Source: an uncultured Clostridia bacterium
GTDB lineage: Bacteria; Bacillota; Clostridia; Oscillospirales; CAG-272
Length of the DNA: 10,708 bases
Direction: 5' to 3'
NCBI GenBank assembly: GCA_946404295.1
Contig: CAMJDE010000043.1
Span: 1-10,708, forward strand
The notes beneath the pieces were generated by a model, which saw only the letters and a list, made by a program, of their open reading frames with translations, was not told the DNA's origin and did not search any database. Position numbers and translations under genes: made by a program. This document shows positions 1 to 6,398 of the stretch, piece by piece (position 1 is the stretch's first letter; each line of letters opens with the position of its first letter).

Positions 1-481
1 GGGCGTCCATCGGCTCGATCACCGATTCGTAGGGGGTCATCACGGTAAAGCTGTGCCGTCCGTTGACGACGTAGGTCAGGCGATAGGAGTTGTTCTCGTA
101 GCGCCCCTCGACCGTGAGATCCTCGTCGGGCATCGTCTCGGGAAGTCCCTCCCAGCCGGCGAAGGTCGCGCCGTGCTTCTCGGGAACCTCGGGCGACTCG
201 GTCGGACTGCCGAAGGCGATCCGGCGGCGGGTGAATTCCACGCCCTCGAGCATATAGACGAGATCGTGCTGAGCGGGGGTGAAAGTCCCCTCGATCACCA
301 CGTCGTGATCCGGCATTCTTGCGGGAAGGTCTCTCCATCCGCTGAACTCATAGGTGCCCTTGGAGGGAACGGCGACGTTTTTCAAGGACTCGCCCTCCGC
401 GTACCATTCCGCGAAAGATACCTTGCCGTCAACCTTGTAGATCAGGCGGTAGAGTTCCTTTTGCTCTCTCCTCTGTGACAT
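1..481 (-). CDS. InlB B-type repeat protein, partial (C-terminus beyond window)
   Basis: The reading frame opens with ATG at 479-481 (MSQRREQKEL) and runs off the left edge without a stop, giving 160 visible residues. It consists of repeats of the InlB B-repeat / Listeria-Bacteroides repeat type, with core pattern DG-x-x-F ... GxFSGW-x-x-LP-x-x-MP-D. The core tryptophans are W49 and W110, and the MP motifs start at 56 and 117, so the period is 61 residues. A third repeat begins near residue 132. A GGAGG site (491-495, minus strand) lies 9 bases before the ATG and overlaps the stop region of the upstream gene, so the two are almost certainly co-translated. The N-terminus is charged and polar, with no signal peptide or membrane segment. 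In known proteins these beta-grasp-like repeats are usually extracellular spacers or ligand-binding modules. The function here is unknown, and a C-terminal anchor beyond the window cannot be excluded. Confidence 0.8.
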   Translation of the reverse strand, partial: MSQRREQKELYRLIYKVDGKVSFAEWYAEGESLKNVAVPSKGTYEFSGWRDLPARMPDHDVVIEGTFTPAQHDLVYMLEGVEFTRRRIAFGSPTESPEVPEKHGATFAGWEGLPETMPDEDLTVEGRYENNSYRLTYVVNGRHSFTVMTPYESVIEPMDA

Positions 482-496
482 TCGTCAAATCCTCCG

Positions 497-1606
497 TCAA
501 GCTTTTACGTACTTCGCGGTAACGGTCACGTCCTGCGCCGGCATGGTCTTCGGAGTCCCTTCCCATCCGTCGAAACGGAAGCCGTCCTTTTCGGGCGCGT
601 CGGGGAGGACCGGCTCGGCGCCGTAAAGGACCTGCACGCGATCGAACTCTTCGCCGTCGACTTCGCAGACGACGCGGTAGCGTCTCAGGTAGTACTTACC
701 TTCGGCGCGGACCTCCTCGTCGGGCATCGTCTTCGGCAGGTTGCGCCAGCCGCTGAAGACGTACCCTTCCTTCACCGGGACCTCGGGAGGCGTGATCGGC
801 GTTCCGTAGTCGAACTCGTCGGAGAAGATCTCCTCGCCGTCAAGCGTGAAGGAGATGGGATGGCTGTTGATGTTGAAATAACCGTTGAAGTCGAGATCAA
901 AGTCGGGCATCGTCTCGGGGATATCGCCCCAGCCGGTGAAGGTGTAGTGCTCTCTGCCCGGTTCGGGGATCGCGCGGATCGGCTCGCCGAAGGCGATCTT
1001 CTTCTCGAAGCGGTACTCGTCGTCGACGTTGAAGACCACGGTATGTTTGTTGGGCTTGAAGGTACCCTTCATCGTCAGGTTGGATTCGGGCATTCTCTTA
1101 TACCGCTTGCCCCAGCCCGAGAAGGTGTAGCCCTCGAGTTCGGGGTTCGGGAGCCCGGTGAGGTCGGCGCCCGGCTCGAACTGATAGGTGGCGTAGGTCT
1201 CGCCGTTCATCACGAGCGTCAGCGTGTACGTATTCGCGGCAAAGGTGCCGTTGACGGTGAGAGGATGCGCGGGCATCACGTGAGGAAGCCCCTGCCAGCC
1301 GCTGAAGGTCAGCCCTTCACGCTCGGGGCTCGGGAGAGGCGTGATTTCGTCGCCGTAGGTCACCATGGCGTGATCGACCTCGACGCCGTCGATGGTATAG
1401 GTCAGGCGGAAGGAACCGCGGACGTACACCGCCTCGATGTTGAGGTGCGTCTTCGGCATAAAGACGGGATGATCCTTCCACTCCTTGAACTCGTAGCCGG
1501 GTTTTTCGGGGGCTTTGATGATCCGGATCTTTTCGCCTTCCTTCAGGAACTCGGTGTGGACGACGATCCCGTCCACCAGGTAGTTCAGTCTTTTCTGCTT
1601 TGCCAT
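497..1606 (-). CDS. Six-repeat InlB B-type repeat protein, no visible export signal
   Basis: This 369-residue protein is built from six tandem InlB B-type repeats and little else. The conserved Trp of the (F/Y)xGW-like core falls at 43, 104, 165, 226, 287 and 348, and the MP motif at 50, 111, 172, 233, 294 and 355. The period is therefore exactly 61 residues with no insertion or deletion, although the repeats have diverged strongly in sequence. The start ATG (1604-1606) is fixed by GGGAGG 8 bases upstream and by a promoter about 70 bases upstream. The N-terminus MAKQKRLNYLVDG enters the first repeat at once, so there is no signal peptide. There is also no leucine-rich-repeat cap, LPXTG motif, GW module or transmembrane segment. 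Family knowledge says such repeats act as surface-protein stalks or receptor-contact modules. A soluble intracellular or non-classically exported scaffold is an inference from the missing signals. It heads an operon with the paralogue at 1-481. The repeat assignment is secure; the role is unknown. Confidence 0.85.
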   Translation of the reverse strand: MAKQKRLNYLVDGIVVHTEFLKEGEKIRIIKAPEKPGYEFKEWKDHPVFMPKTHLNIEAVYVRGSFRLTYTIDGVEVDHAMVTYGDEITPLPSPEREGLTFSGWQGLPHVMPAHPLTVNGTFAANTYTLTLVMNGETYATYQFEPGADLTGLPNPELEGYTFSGWGKRYKRMPESNLTMKGTFKPNKHTVVFNVDDEYRFEKKIAFGEPIRAIPEPGREHYTFTGWGDIPETMPDFDLDFNGYFNINSHPISFTLDGEEIFSDEFDYGTPITPPEVPVKEGYVFSGWRNLPKTMPDEEVRAEGKYYLRRYRVVCEVDGEEFDRVQVLYGAEPVLPDAPEKDGFRFDGWEGTPKTMPAQDVTVTAKYVKA

Positions 1607-1676
1607 CTCGATATCCTCCCGTTATTTTCCGCTTCCCGTGCGCGCGAGAACGCGGAGATAATTATGGTACAAAACA

Positions 1677-1705
1677 ATTATATCATATAAATTAAAGAAA
1701 ATCAA
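1677..1705 (-). promoter_or_regulatory. Sigma-A-type promoter for the repeat-protein operon
   Basis: On the minus strand TTGATT (1700-1705) is followed after 17 bases by a perfect TATAAT (1677-1682). This lies about 70 bases upstream of the ATG at 1606, giving a leader of roughly 60 bases. The surrounding DNA is A/T-rich in contrast to the GC-rich coding sequence. Confidence 0.85.
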
Positions 1706-1711
1706 GATGGA

Positions 1712-1752
1712 AAAAGGGGGTTTTTTTACTTTTTTCGGAAAAATCCCCTTTT
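1712..1752. repeat. Inverted repeat between divergent promoters
   Basis: Bases 1712-1725 and 1739-1752 form a 14-base-pair inverted repeat (AAAAGGGG core against CCCCTTTT, one G-T wobble) around a 13-base loop. It lies between the divergent promoters at 1677-1705 and 1810-1838. It could be a terminator-like hairpin left from earlier gene order or a shared operator. It lacks the GC-stem plus U-tract geometry of a convincing terminator. The rest of the 1706-1809 gap is poly-A/poly-T tracts and a CCCCGCGGGG palindrome at 1788-1797, with no gene. Confidence 0.45.
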
Positions 1753-1809
1753 GGAAGATGTTTTTTCACGCACTCGAAAAAAAGAGCCCCCGCGGGGTGT
1801 CCCGGAAGG

Positions 1810-1838
1810 TTGACCTTTATCTCTTCCCGTGGTATAAT
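1810..1838 (+). promoter_or_regulatory. Sigma-A-type promoter for the HAD phosphatase gene
   Basis: TTGACC (1810-1815), a 17-base spacer, then a perfect TATAAT (1833-1838). The predicted transcription start near 1845 leaves a leader of only about 20 bases. It contains a G-rich ribosome binding site (GGGGGG, 1854-1859) before ATG at 1864. Confidence 0.88.
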
Positions 1839-1863
1839 GGAACTGAAAGAAACGGGGGGTTTT

Positions 1864-2532
1864 ATGAAAAACGGTACGACGGTGCTGTTCGACCTGGACG
1901 GCACGCTGATCGACACGTCGCGGGGCGTGATCGAATCCGCGCTCTATACGCTTGCAAAACTCGGCTATCCGACGGGCGAGTTCGGGGACTATCTTCCCTT
2001 TCTCGGTCCGCCGCTTTCCTTCGGCTTCGGGGTCGTGTGCGGGGTGAAGGAGTCCGACGTCCCCCGCGCGATCGAGATCTTTCGCGCCCGGTATATCGGG
2101 GAGGAGTGGTTTCTCCGTTCGACGGTCTATCCCGGGATCCCCGAACTGATCGCCGCCCTTCGCGGGGACGGTTACCGGGTCGCCGTCACCACCTCGAAAC
2201 TGCAGCTCGCCGCCGAAAAGACGCTCGCGGTATTCGGGCTCTCCGACCTCTTTGATCTCGTCGTCGGGTCGGCGGATTCCGACGGGAGGAATACGAAAGC
2301 GGGGGTCGTCCGGTACGCGTTGAAAACCCTCGGCGCCGAGCCCCGGGACGCGGTGCTGGTCGGCGACCGTTGTTTCGACGCCGAGGGCGCCGGCGCGGCG
2401 GGGGTCGGCTGCGTCGCCGCGCTCTGGGGGTTCGGGAAAAAAGAAGAGTTCGCCCCCTACCCCGTCGTCGGGTACGCGGAAAAGCCCGCGGACGTCGGAG
2501 TCATCCTGTCGGGCTTCGCAAACCGATCATAA
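1864..2532 (+). CDS. HAD-superfamily hydrolase, phosphoglycolate-phosphatase-like
   Basis: This 222-residue protein is a haloacid-dehalogenase-type phosphatase that should hydrolyse a small phosphorylated metabolite in the cytoplasm using Mg2+. Motif I is FDLDGTLIDTS, with nucleophile D10 and acid/base D12. Motif II is VTTSK with T110. Motif III is probably K145, and motif IV is VGDRCFD with D168 and D172. Residues about 16-85 form a helical C1-type cap. The C-terminal ALWGFG segment is typical of the Gph/PgmB-like branch. An upstream in-frame start at 1810 would lie on the -35 box of the promoter, so ATG at 1864 with GGGGGG 4 bases before it is the start. The gene appears monocistronic, with its own promoter and a terminator downstream. 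Substrate cannot be told from sequence: phosphoglycolate, nucleotide 5'-phosphate or sugar phosphate are all possible. Confidence 0.9.
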   Translation: MKNGTTVLFDLDGTLIDTSRGVIESALYTLAKLGYPTGEFGDYLPFLGPPLSFGFGVVCGVKESDVPRAIEIFRARYIGEEWFLRSTVYPGIPELIAALRGDGYRVAVTTSKLQLAAEKTLAVFGLSDLFDLVVGSADSDGRNTKAGVVRYALKTLGAEPRDAVLVGDRCFDAEGAGAAGVGCVAALWGFGKKEEFAPYPVVGYAEKPADVGVILSGFANRS

Positions 2533-2555
2533 ACGCGCCGCCCGGTCGGGCGGCG

Positions 2556-2600
2556 AAAAAAAGAAAAGCGGACGCCGCGAAGCGCCCGCTTTTCTTTTTT
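2556..2600. terminator. Bidirectional intrinsic terminator between HAD gene and rpmF
   Basis: A long stem pairs the A-rich arm ending in GAAAAGCGGACGC (2562-2574) with GCGCCCGCTTTTC (2581-2593), with one mismatch and a CGCGAA loop. It is flanked by an A-tract on the left and a T-tract on the right, so it works in both directions. It sits between the convergent stops at 2532 and 2606. A second GC hairpin, CGCCGCCC/GGGCGGCG (2536-2555), lies just to its left. Confidence 0.88.
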
Positions 2601-2605
2601 CGGGA

Positions 2606-2800
2606 TCAGTCCTTTTTCTCTGCCTTTTCGGCAACGATCTGTTCGCCTTTGTAGGTCCCGCAGTTGCTGCAAACGCGGTAAGCCAGATTGTACTCGCCGC
2701 ACTTCGGGCATTTGGAGAGCGTGGGAGCGTCGAGTTTCCAGACGCTGGACCGTCTCTTGTCTCTGCGTGCCTTCGACACCTTTTTCTTCGGTACTGCCAT
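2606..2800 (-). CDS. rpmF: 50S ribosomal protein L32
   Basis: This 64-residue basic protein of the large ribosomal subunit begins MAVPKKKVSKARRDKRRS, the characteristic L32 start. It continues into a zinc ribbon with C31-x2-C34 and C44-x2-C47, so it is a Zn-binding (C+) form of L32. Length is normal for the family. The start is preceded by a near-perfect TAGGAGGT ribosome binding site (2809-2816, minus strand) with an 8-base spacer, fitting high expression. It lies 44 bases downstream of yceD with no promoter between, the standard bacterial yceD-rpmF operon, and ends at a shared bidirectional terminator. Some Firmicutes carry a cysteine-free L32 paralogue for zinc limitation; none is seen here. 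Confidence 0.97.
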   Translation of the reverse strand: MAVPKKKVSKARRDKRRSSVWKLDAPTLSKCPKCGEYNLAYRVCSNCGTYKGEQIVAEKAEKKD

Positions 2801-2844
2801 TGCGTTTTACCTCCTATGACAACGATCTGTCGATCTTTGTGAAC

Positions 2845-3405
2845 TTATTTTTCGGTTTTCGCCTTTTCCTCTTCGCGGAGACGTTCGAGCACCGCGGCGA
2901 GGGGTGAGAGGCGGGGGTCGGTCTCGCTCGTTTTGCAGGAGCAGGATCCTTCGTTCAGATCCGTTCCGCAGATCGGGCAGAGCCCGCGGCAATCCTCCCG
3001 GCAGAGCACCCTTGACGGGAACTCGGAGAGAAGAAGCGCGTACGCCGGTTCGTCCAGGTCGAGAAATCCGTCCTCGACGACGGCAAAATCGTCGACCTTA
3101 TCCTCGTCGAGCCCGTCCAGCATTTCCGGGGTGGCGACCGTTTTCTCGAGGGTGAACCGATAGGTTCCGGCAACGTCGGCAAGACACCGGGCGCAGGGTG
3201 CGACGAAATCAAGGGACAGATCCAGACGCAGCCGCATATAGCCGGCGGAGTTGACGACCTCGCCGCTTGCCTCAGGGGGAGAAGGAAAGCGAACGCCGTA
3301 AAGGATACTTCCGGGGTCGTTCGATTCATCGGGCAGATCCAGCGCGAAATGAAACGGCAGCGTGCGGCATTCGCCTGCCAGCAGGGCTCTCAGATCCAGT
3401 TTCAC
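2845..3405 (-). CDS. yceD: YceD/DUF177 family protein, GTG start
   Basis: This 186-residue protein of the DUF177 (YceD) family is almost always encoded just before rpmF. In bacteria and plastids family members have been linked to 23S rRNA and large-subunit maturation. Visible features are the opening VKLDLRALLAGE, a C71-x2-C74 pair, and the hallmark C-terminal cysteine cluster CREDCRGLCPICG...CSC (C135, C139, C143, C146, C155, C157), which probably binds metal. A longer frame with ATG at 3498 is open, but that codon lies inside the -10 box. The GTG at 3403-3405 has GGGAGG 5-6 bases upstream, and the family normally starts with (M)KLDL, so GTG is the start. It is followed by rpmF after 44 bases in the same transcript. 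Confidence 0.92.
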   Translation of the reverse strand: MKLDLRALLAGECRTLPFHFALDLPDESNDPGSILYGVRFPSPPEASGEVVNSAGYMRLRLDLSLDFVAPCARCLADVAGTYRFTLEKTVATPEMLDGLDEDKVDDFAVVEDGFLDLDEPAYALLLSEFPSRVLCREDCRGLCPICGTDLNEGSCSCKTSETDPRLSPLAAVLERLREEEKAKTEK

Positions 3406-3489
3406 ACTCTTCCTCCCGGTCGAAATCGGACGAAAACGAGGCGCGACGAAGCCGTCCCTTCGGGGGACGCGCCCAAAGTCGCAGATAAT

Positions 3490-3518
3490 ATTATACATAA
3501 GGGGCGCGCGGTTGTCAA
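3490..3518 (-). promoter_or_regulatory. Perfect-consensus sigma-A promoter for yceD-rpmF
   Basis: On the minus strand TTGACA (3513-3518) and TATAAT (3490-3495) are separated by exactly 17 bases, a full consensus match fitting a ribosomal-protein operon. The predicted leader is about 75-80 bases long, with no obvious terminator-antiterminator structure. Confidence 0.95.
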
Positions 3519-3568
3519 GTCTTTTTTTCGCGCTTTCGGAATAATTTTCCGGGAGCCGGAGGACTGCC

Positions 3569-3611
3569 GGGCGCCCTCTTTGCCGCGGGGCGGCGCGAAG
3601 AGAGGCGTCCC
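3569..3611. repeat. Large GC-rich stem-loop in the 3519-3669 gap
   Basis: Arms 3569-3580 and 3598-3611 pair over 12 bases with two single-base bulges: GGG/CCC, CGCC/GGCG and CTCTT/AAGAG. They enclose an inner perfect stem GCCGC-GGG-GCGGC (3582-3594). A small CGGAA/TTCCG hairpin lies to the left at about 3537-3551. There is no U-tract after it in either direction, so it is not a canonical intrinsic terminator. Its place just after the lyase stop suggests a 3'-end structure for that long transcript. I see no gene in this 151-base gap. Confidence 0.6.
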
Positions 3612-3669
3612 TCTCCCTCGGCGGGGCGCGTCGGGCGAAAGGGGGCGGTTCTCAAAAAGTCAAGCAAAA

Positions 3670-5772
3670 TCAGGACTTTTCCGGTTCTCCCGAGACGAAG
3701 AAGGTCATACTCGCCCGCCGAACGTCGGGGGCGAGACGGAAGGTGACGTGATACTGTTCGGGCATCGAAACGGCGTACTCCGCGGGCTCGCCCTCGTTGA
3801 TCCCGACAGCGAAGGCGTCGCTGATCTCGGGCGGGCGGTCGATCCCCTCGATCGGGCGGCAGATCAGCGTCACGCCGCGGCGAGTCAGGCGAAAACCGTT
3901 CCCGTCGGGTGCGGGGCGCGAGAGCGTGTGCAGGCAGAGCGAGATTTCCCGCGGTTCGTCCTGCGAAAACTCGTCGGTGACGGTCAGGGCGCCGTCCGAG
4001 AGTGAAAACGACCGCGTCCAGCCGACGGAGACGGGATAGGCGCCGCCCGCGGAGACCGTCGCGCGGAGCGTTTCCCCGTCCTCCTCGGTCGAGAGGATCG
4101 ACCCGACGGCGCGGTAGTCGTTCTCGTACTGTCCGACCCCGCCGAAGAGCGGGACGTTATGCGCGCGGGAAGTGTTGGTCCACTCGCGGTGATGCTTGGT
4201 GCCGTAGCGCCGCCCGAAGTAGCCCGAGGGCGAGAGCAGCGCGACGCCGCCGAAGAAGAGGGCGAAGCCGCCCTGATCGGGGTGGCGGTGCGAATCCGAA
4301 CCGAAGCGCGACGCGCGGACGAGGCACGCGAGGTCACGTTCCGGCGCGTCGGGAGAGGTCCGCATGGCGATCAGCCCGGTGTCGGGGAAAACGGCGAGCC
4401 GCCCGGGTTCGGGGGTCGTCCCCTCGCGCGGGGTGGGCAGGAAGAGATCGAGCAGGTGCAGTTTATAGTACGCGGGGCTCTCGAGTTCGCGGCTCCGCTT
4501 CTCCGCCGACGGGGGTCCGAAGCGGCGGGCGTAATAGCGATAGGGGTTCTGCGCGAAGAAGCCCGGCCACTCTGCGTCGCTCTCGCCGGGGCTCCAGTAG
4601 CCGTCGCCGAAGGGGTGGTTTTCCCGGGACGGGTCGCAGAAGGCGAGCAGGAAACGGGTCAGGTTGCGGTAGAAGGGACGGGCGAAGAGACTCTTGCCCG
4701 TATAGCGTTCGACCGCCGAGAAAAAGGGGAGATACCAGCGGATATAACTGGTCGCGTAGAAGGGTCCCTCCGCCCAGCCGCCGTCGGTCCCACCGTAATG
4801 CGGGAAGATCCCGCCGTAGACGCGAAGGGCGTAGCCGAGCCACGAAAGAAGGGTTGTGCGGTCGACCACCCCGGCGTCGGCGAGCACGAGCGCCGCCTCG
4901 CCCAGATACGCGGGGAGCCGCCCGGCGTGCGAGTTGCCGGGGTGAGACAGATAATCGAGTTTGCGAAGCCGCCGCTCGCATTGGCGGGCGTAGTCGGCGA
5001 TCCGCCTCGCGACCGTCGCCCGCTCGCCGTCCGAGAGGAGCGGATAAAGCAGGTCGTAGACGGCGGAGAGACACCGCGCGAGCGAAAGACCGATCTCGTC
5101 GCCGGTCTCGCTCTCGAGCGAGCACTCCCCGTCCGGGTCCCACGAGACGAAGGCGAGGAGACGCGCCCTCGCGGCTTCCCCGCTTTCGACGTCGCCGAAG
5201 AGGGCGTAGCCGAGCGACAGGGCGACGAGGTCGCGGTCGCAGTCCTCGCGGAAGCGACCGAAGTATTCGCGGTAGGGGAGCGCCGAGGGATCCCGGGCAA
5301 AGCGCGGGGGCTCGGGGATCGGGTCGGCAAGGGCGACCCGGACCGTGCGCCGGAGCGTCGCCGCCTCCTCGGGTCGTTCGGCGAGCAGGGCGGGAATATC
5401 GGCGGGGGAAAACAGATGGCGGGGATGCCCGGCGGGAACGCCCGCCAGCACCTCTTCGGGAGTCGGGCGAAGGAAAGGGATCGCGTCGGGGGAGACCGTG
5501 AAGCGTGTCTCTCCCCGGTGGGCGTTTCCCCGGATCACGTCCCAGATATAGGCGCCCGGGGCGAGGGGTTTTTCGGGAACGAAGCAGTTTTCGTCGCATT
5601 CGCTGCGCAAGACTTCCCCGTTTTCGTTTTTGACGACGACGACGTATCTCCCCTCTCCGGGGGCGGGCAGCCACGAGAAACAGGGCGGGGTCTCAAGGAC
5701 CGTCGCCCCCTCTGCCGGCGCGGGAAACAGATCGTCGTTCCGCGCGCGCTCCCGGTTTTCCCACAGCGTCAC
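3670..5772 (-). CDS. Heparinase II/III-family polysaccharide lyase-like protein
   Basis: This 700-residue protein has the heparinase II/III architecture. Residues about 20-95 form an Fn3-like N-terminal domain of the DUF4962/heparinase-N type (ATVLETPPCFSWLP...). They lead into HPRHLFSPADIPALL (116-130), then an alpha/alpha toroid (about 135-450), then a beta-sandwich (about 455-700). Likely active-site or metal elements are HPGNSHAGR (N280, H282), HYGGTDGGWAEGPFY (325-339), SHRHPDQGG (H495, H497) and SRAHN (H538). Relatives eliminate uronate-containing glycans by beta-elimination. There is no signal peptide, so a cytoplasmic oligosaccharide substrate is inferred. The frame is open 117 residues further upstream, but that stretch is Arg-rich shadow sequence antiparallel to nothing family-like and overlaps the acetyltransferase. 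The GTG at 5770-5772, with AAAGGAG 7 bases upstream and a GTGA overlap with the preceding stop, is the start. Substrate is unknown, and no transporter or kinase lies nearby. Confidence 0.88.
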   Translation of the reverse strand: MTLWENRERARNDDLFPAPAEGATVLETPPCFSWLPAPGEGRYVVVVKNENGEVLRSECDENCFVPEKPLAPGAYIWDVIRGNAHRGETRFTVSPDAIPFLRPTPEEVLAGVPAGHPRHLFSPADIPALLAERPEEAATLRRTVRVALADPIPEPPRFARDPSALPYREYFGRFREDCDRDLVALSLGYALFGDVESGEAARARLLAFVSWDPDGECSLESETGDEIGLSLARCLSAVYDLLYPLLSDGERATVARRIADYARQCERRLRKLDYLSHPGNSHAGRLPAYLGEAALVLADAGVVDRTTLLSWLGYALRVYGGIFPHYGGTDGGWAEGPFYATSYIRWYLPFFSAVERYTGKSLFARPFYRNLTRFLLAFCDPSRENHPFGDGYWSPGESDAEWPGFFAQNPYRYYARRFGPPSAEKRSRELESPAYYKLHLLDLFLPTPREGTTPEPGRLAVFPDTGLIAMRTSPDAPERDLACLVRASRFGSDSHRHPDQGGFALFFGGVALLSPSGYFGRRYGTKHHREWTNTSRAHNVPLFGGVGQYENDYRAVGSILSTEEDGETLRATVSAGGAYPVSVGWTRSFSLSDGALTVTDEFSQDEPREISLCLHTLSRPAPDGNGFRLTRRGVTLICRPIEGIDRPPEISDAFAVGINEGEPAEYAVSMPEQYHVTFRLAPDVRRASMTFFVSGEPEKS

Positions 5773-6329
5773 TTTTCGTCTCCTTTTCGGTCGAACCAAT
5801 GATACTTGCCTGTTTCGGGGTCGATCCGACCGATCTGTTTTGCCGGCACGCCCGCCACGATCGCGTAGTCGGGGGTGCTCTTGGTCACGACGGCGCCCGC
5901 GCAGATCAGGTTGCGCCGCCCGATCTTGCAGCCCGGCGTGACCGTGACGTTCGAGCAGAGCCACGAGCCGTCGCCGATCGTCACGCTCTCGTCGCCGTCG
6001 CCCTCGGTGCGGGCGGTGAAGGCGCCGGTCGCGGCGTCGAACTTGTGGTTGCCCGCGATGATCGAACAATGGGGTCCGATCAGAACGTCGTCCCCGACCG
6101 TCACTTTTCCGTTCAGGTAGCAATACAGCCCGATGAAACTCCGCCGCCCGATCAGGTCGGGGGCTACCCGGACGTTCGCGCCGGGCGCGATCTCGGTCTC
6201 CTTGCCCCCGAAGCCGAGGATCTCGGCGCGCAGAAGGTTGGAGCGCCTGTCGTTGGTCGCCATCGAGTAGACCGTGAACTTTTCAAACTCCTCCCGGGTC
6301 AGCCCGTGGATGGTTTCGTCGTTTTTCAT
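5769..6329 (-). CDS. Hexapeptide-repeat O-acetyltransferase, LacA/Maa/NodL-like
   Basis: This 186-residue left-handed beta-helix acyltransferase should transfer acetyl from acetyl-CoA to a sugar hydroxyl in the cytoplasm. An N-terminal helical segment (to about residue 45; FTVYSMATNDRRSNLL is typical of maltose/galactoside acetyltransferases) precedes the hexapeptide coils (about 48-165). The probable catalytic histidine is H95 in IIAGNHKF. The C-terminal coils end in the family signature VVTKSTPDYAIVAGVPAKQIG (148-167). GAAGGAG lies about 7 bases before the ATG. The gene overlaps the lyase start by 4 bases (GTGA), so the two products are probably made together and act on the same or related carbohydrate. 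It follows tyrS across a hairpin. The acceptor sugar cannot be identified from sequence. A role in exopolysaccharide or wall-sugar acetylation is an alternative. Confidence 0.9.
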   Translation of the reverse strand: MKNDETIHGLTREEFEKFTVYSMATNDRRSNLLRAEILGFGGKETEIAPGANVRVAPDLIGRRSFIGLYCYLNGKVTVGDDVLIGPHCSIIAGNHKFDAATGAFTARTEGDGDESVTIGDGSWLCSNVTVTPGCKIGRRNLICAGAVVTKSTPDYAIVAGVPAKQIGRIDPETGKYHWFDRKGDEK

Positions 6330-6358
6330 CGTCCCGCTCCTTCGTCGTTTTGAATAAA

Positions 6359-6389
6359 GGCGGCGGAAAGAACGCGTCTTCCCGCCGCC
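6359..6389 (-). terminator. Stem-loop after tyrS, probable partial terminator
   Basis: On the minus strand a 13-base-pair stem (arms 6377-6389 and 6359-6371, one G-T wobble, 5-base loop) is followed by TTTATTCAAAA. The stem is strong, but the U-tract is short and interrupted. No promoter is visible between it and the acetyltransferase start. Some readthrough is therefore expected, and the hairpin may lower expression of the two glycan genes relative to tyrS. Confidence 0.7.
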
Positions 6390-6398
6390 GGGACCGCT

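Noticed and set aside
860..1690. Plus-strand frame of 276 codons opposite the repeat protein
   Set aside because: It mirrors the six-repeat minus-strand gene, so apparent repetition in it is inherited from the real repeats. It also runs through the operon promoter.
3406..3498. Upstream ATG start for yceD at 3498
   Set aside because: This codon lies within the -10 box of the consensus promoter, so the RNA would not include it. GTG at 3405 fits both the ribosome binding site and the family N-terminus.
3645..3670. TTGACT resembling a -35 box on the minus strand just after the lyase stop
   Set aside because: No -10-like hexamer follows at 16-18 bases; the downstream sequence is GC-rich.
4002..5501. 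Long plus-strand frame of 499 codons opposite the lyase gene
   Set aside because: It is extremely Arg/Ser-rich low-complexity sequence, typical of a shadow frame in GC-rich DNA. The minus-strand lyase on the same bases has recognisable family motifs.
4159..5802. Plus-strand frame of 547 codons opposite the lyase
   Set aside because: It looks more protein-like in composition, but has no recognisable motif, no promoter and no supported start. It mirrors the lyase codon by codon, a known effect of high third-position GC.
5773..6123. N-terminal extension of the lyase to an ATG at 6123
   Set aside because: The extra 117 residues are Arg-rich and lie wholly within the acetyltransferase gene. The GTG at 5772 has a proper ribosome binding site and the typical 4-base overlap.
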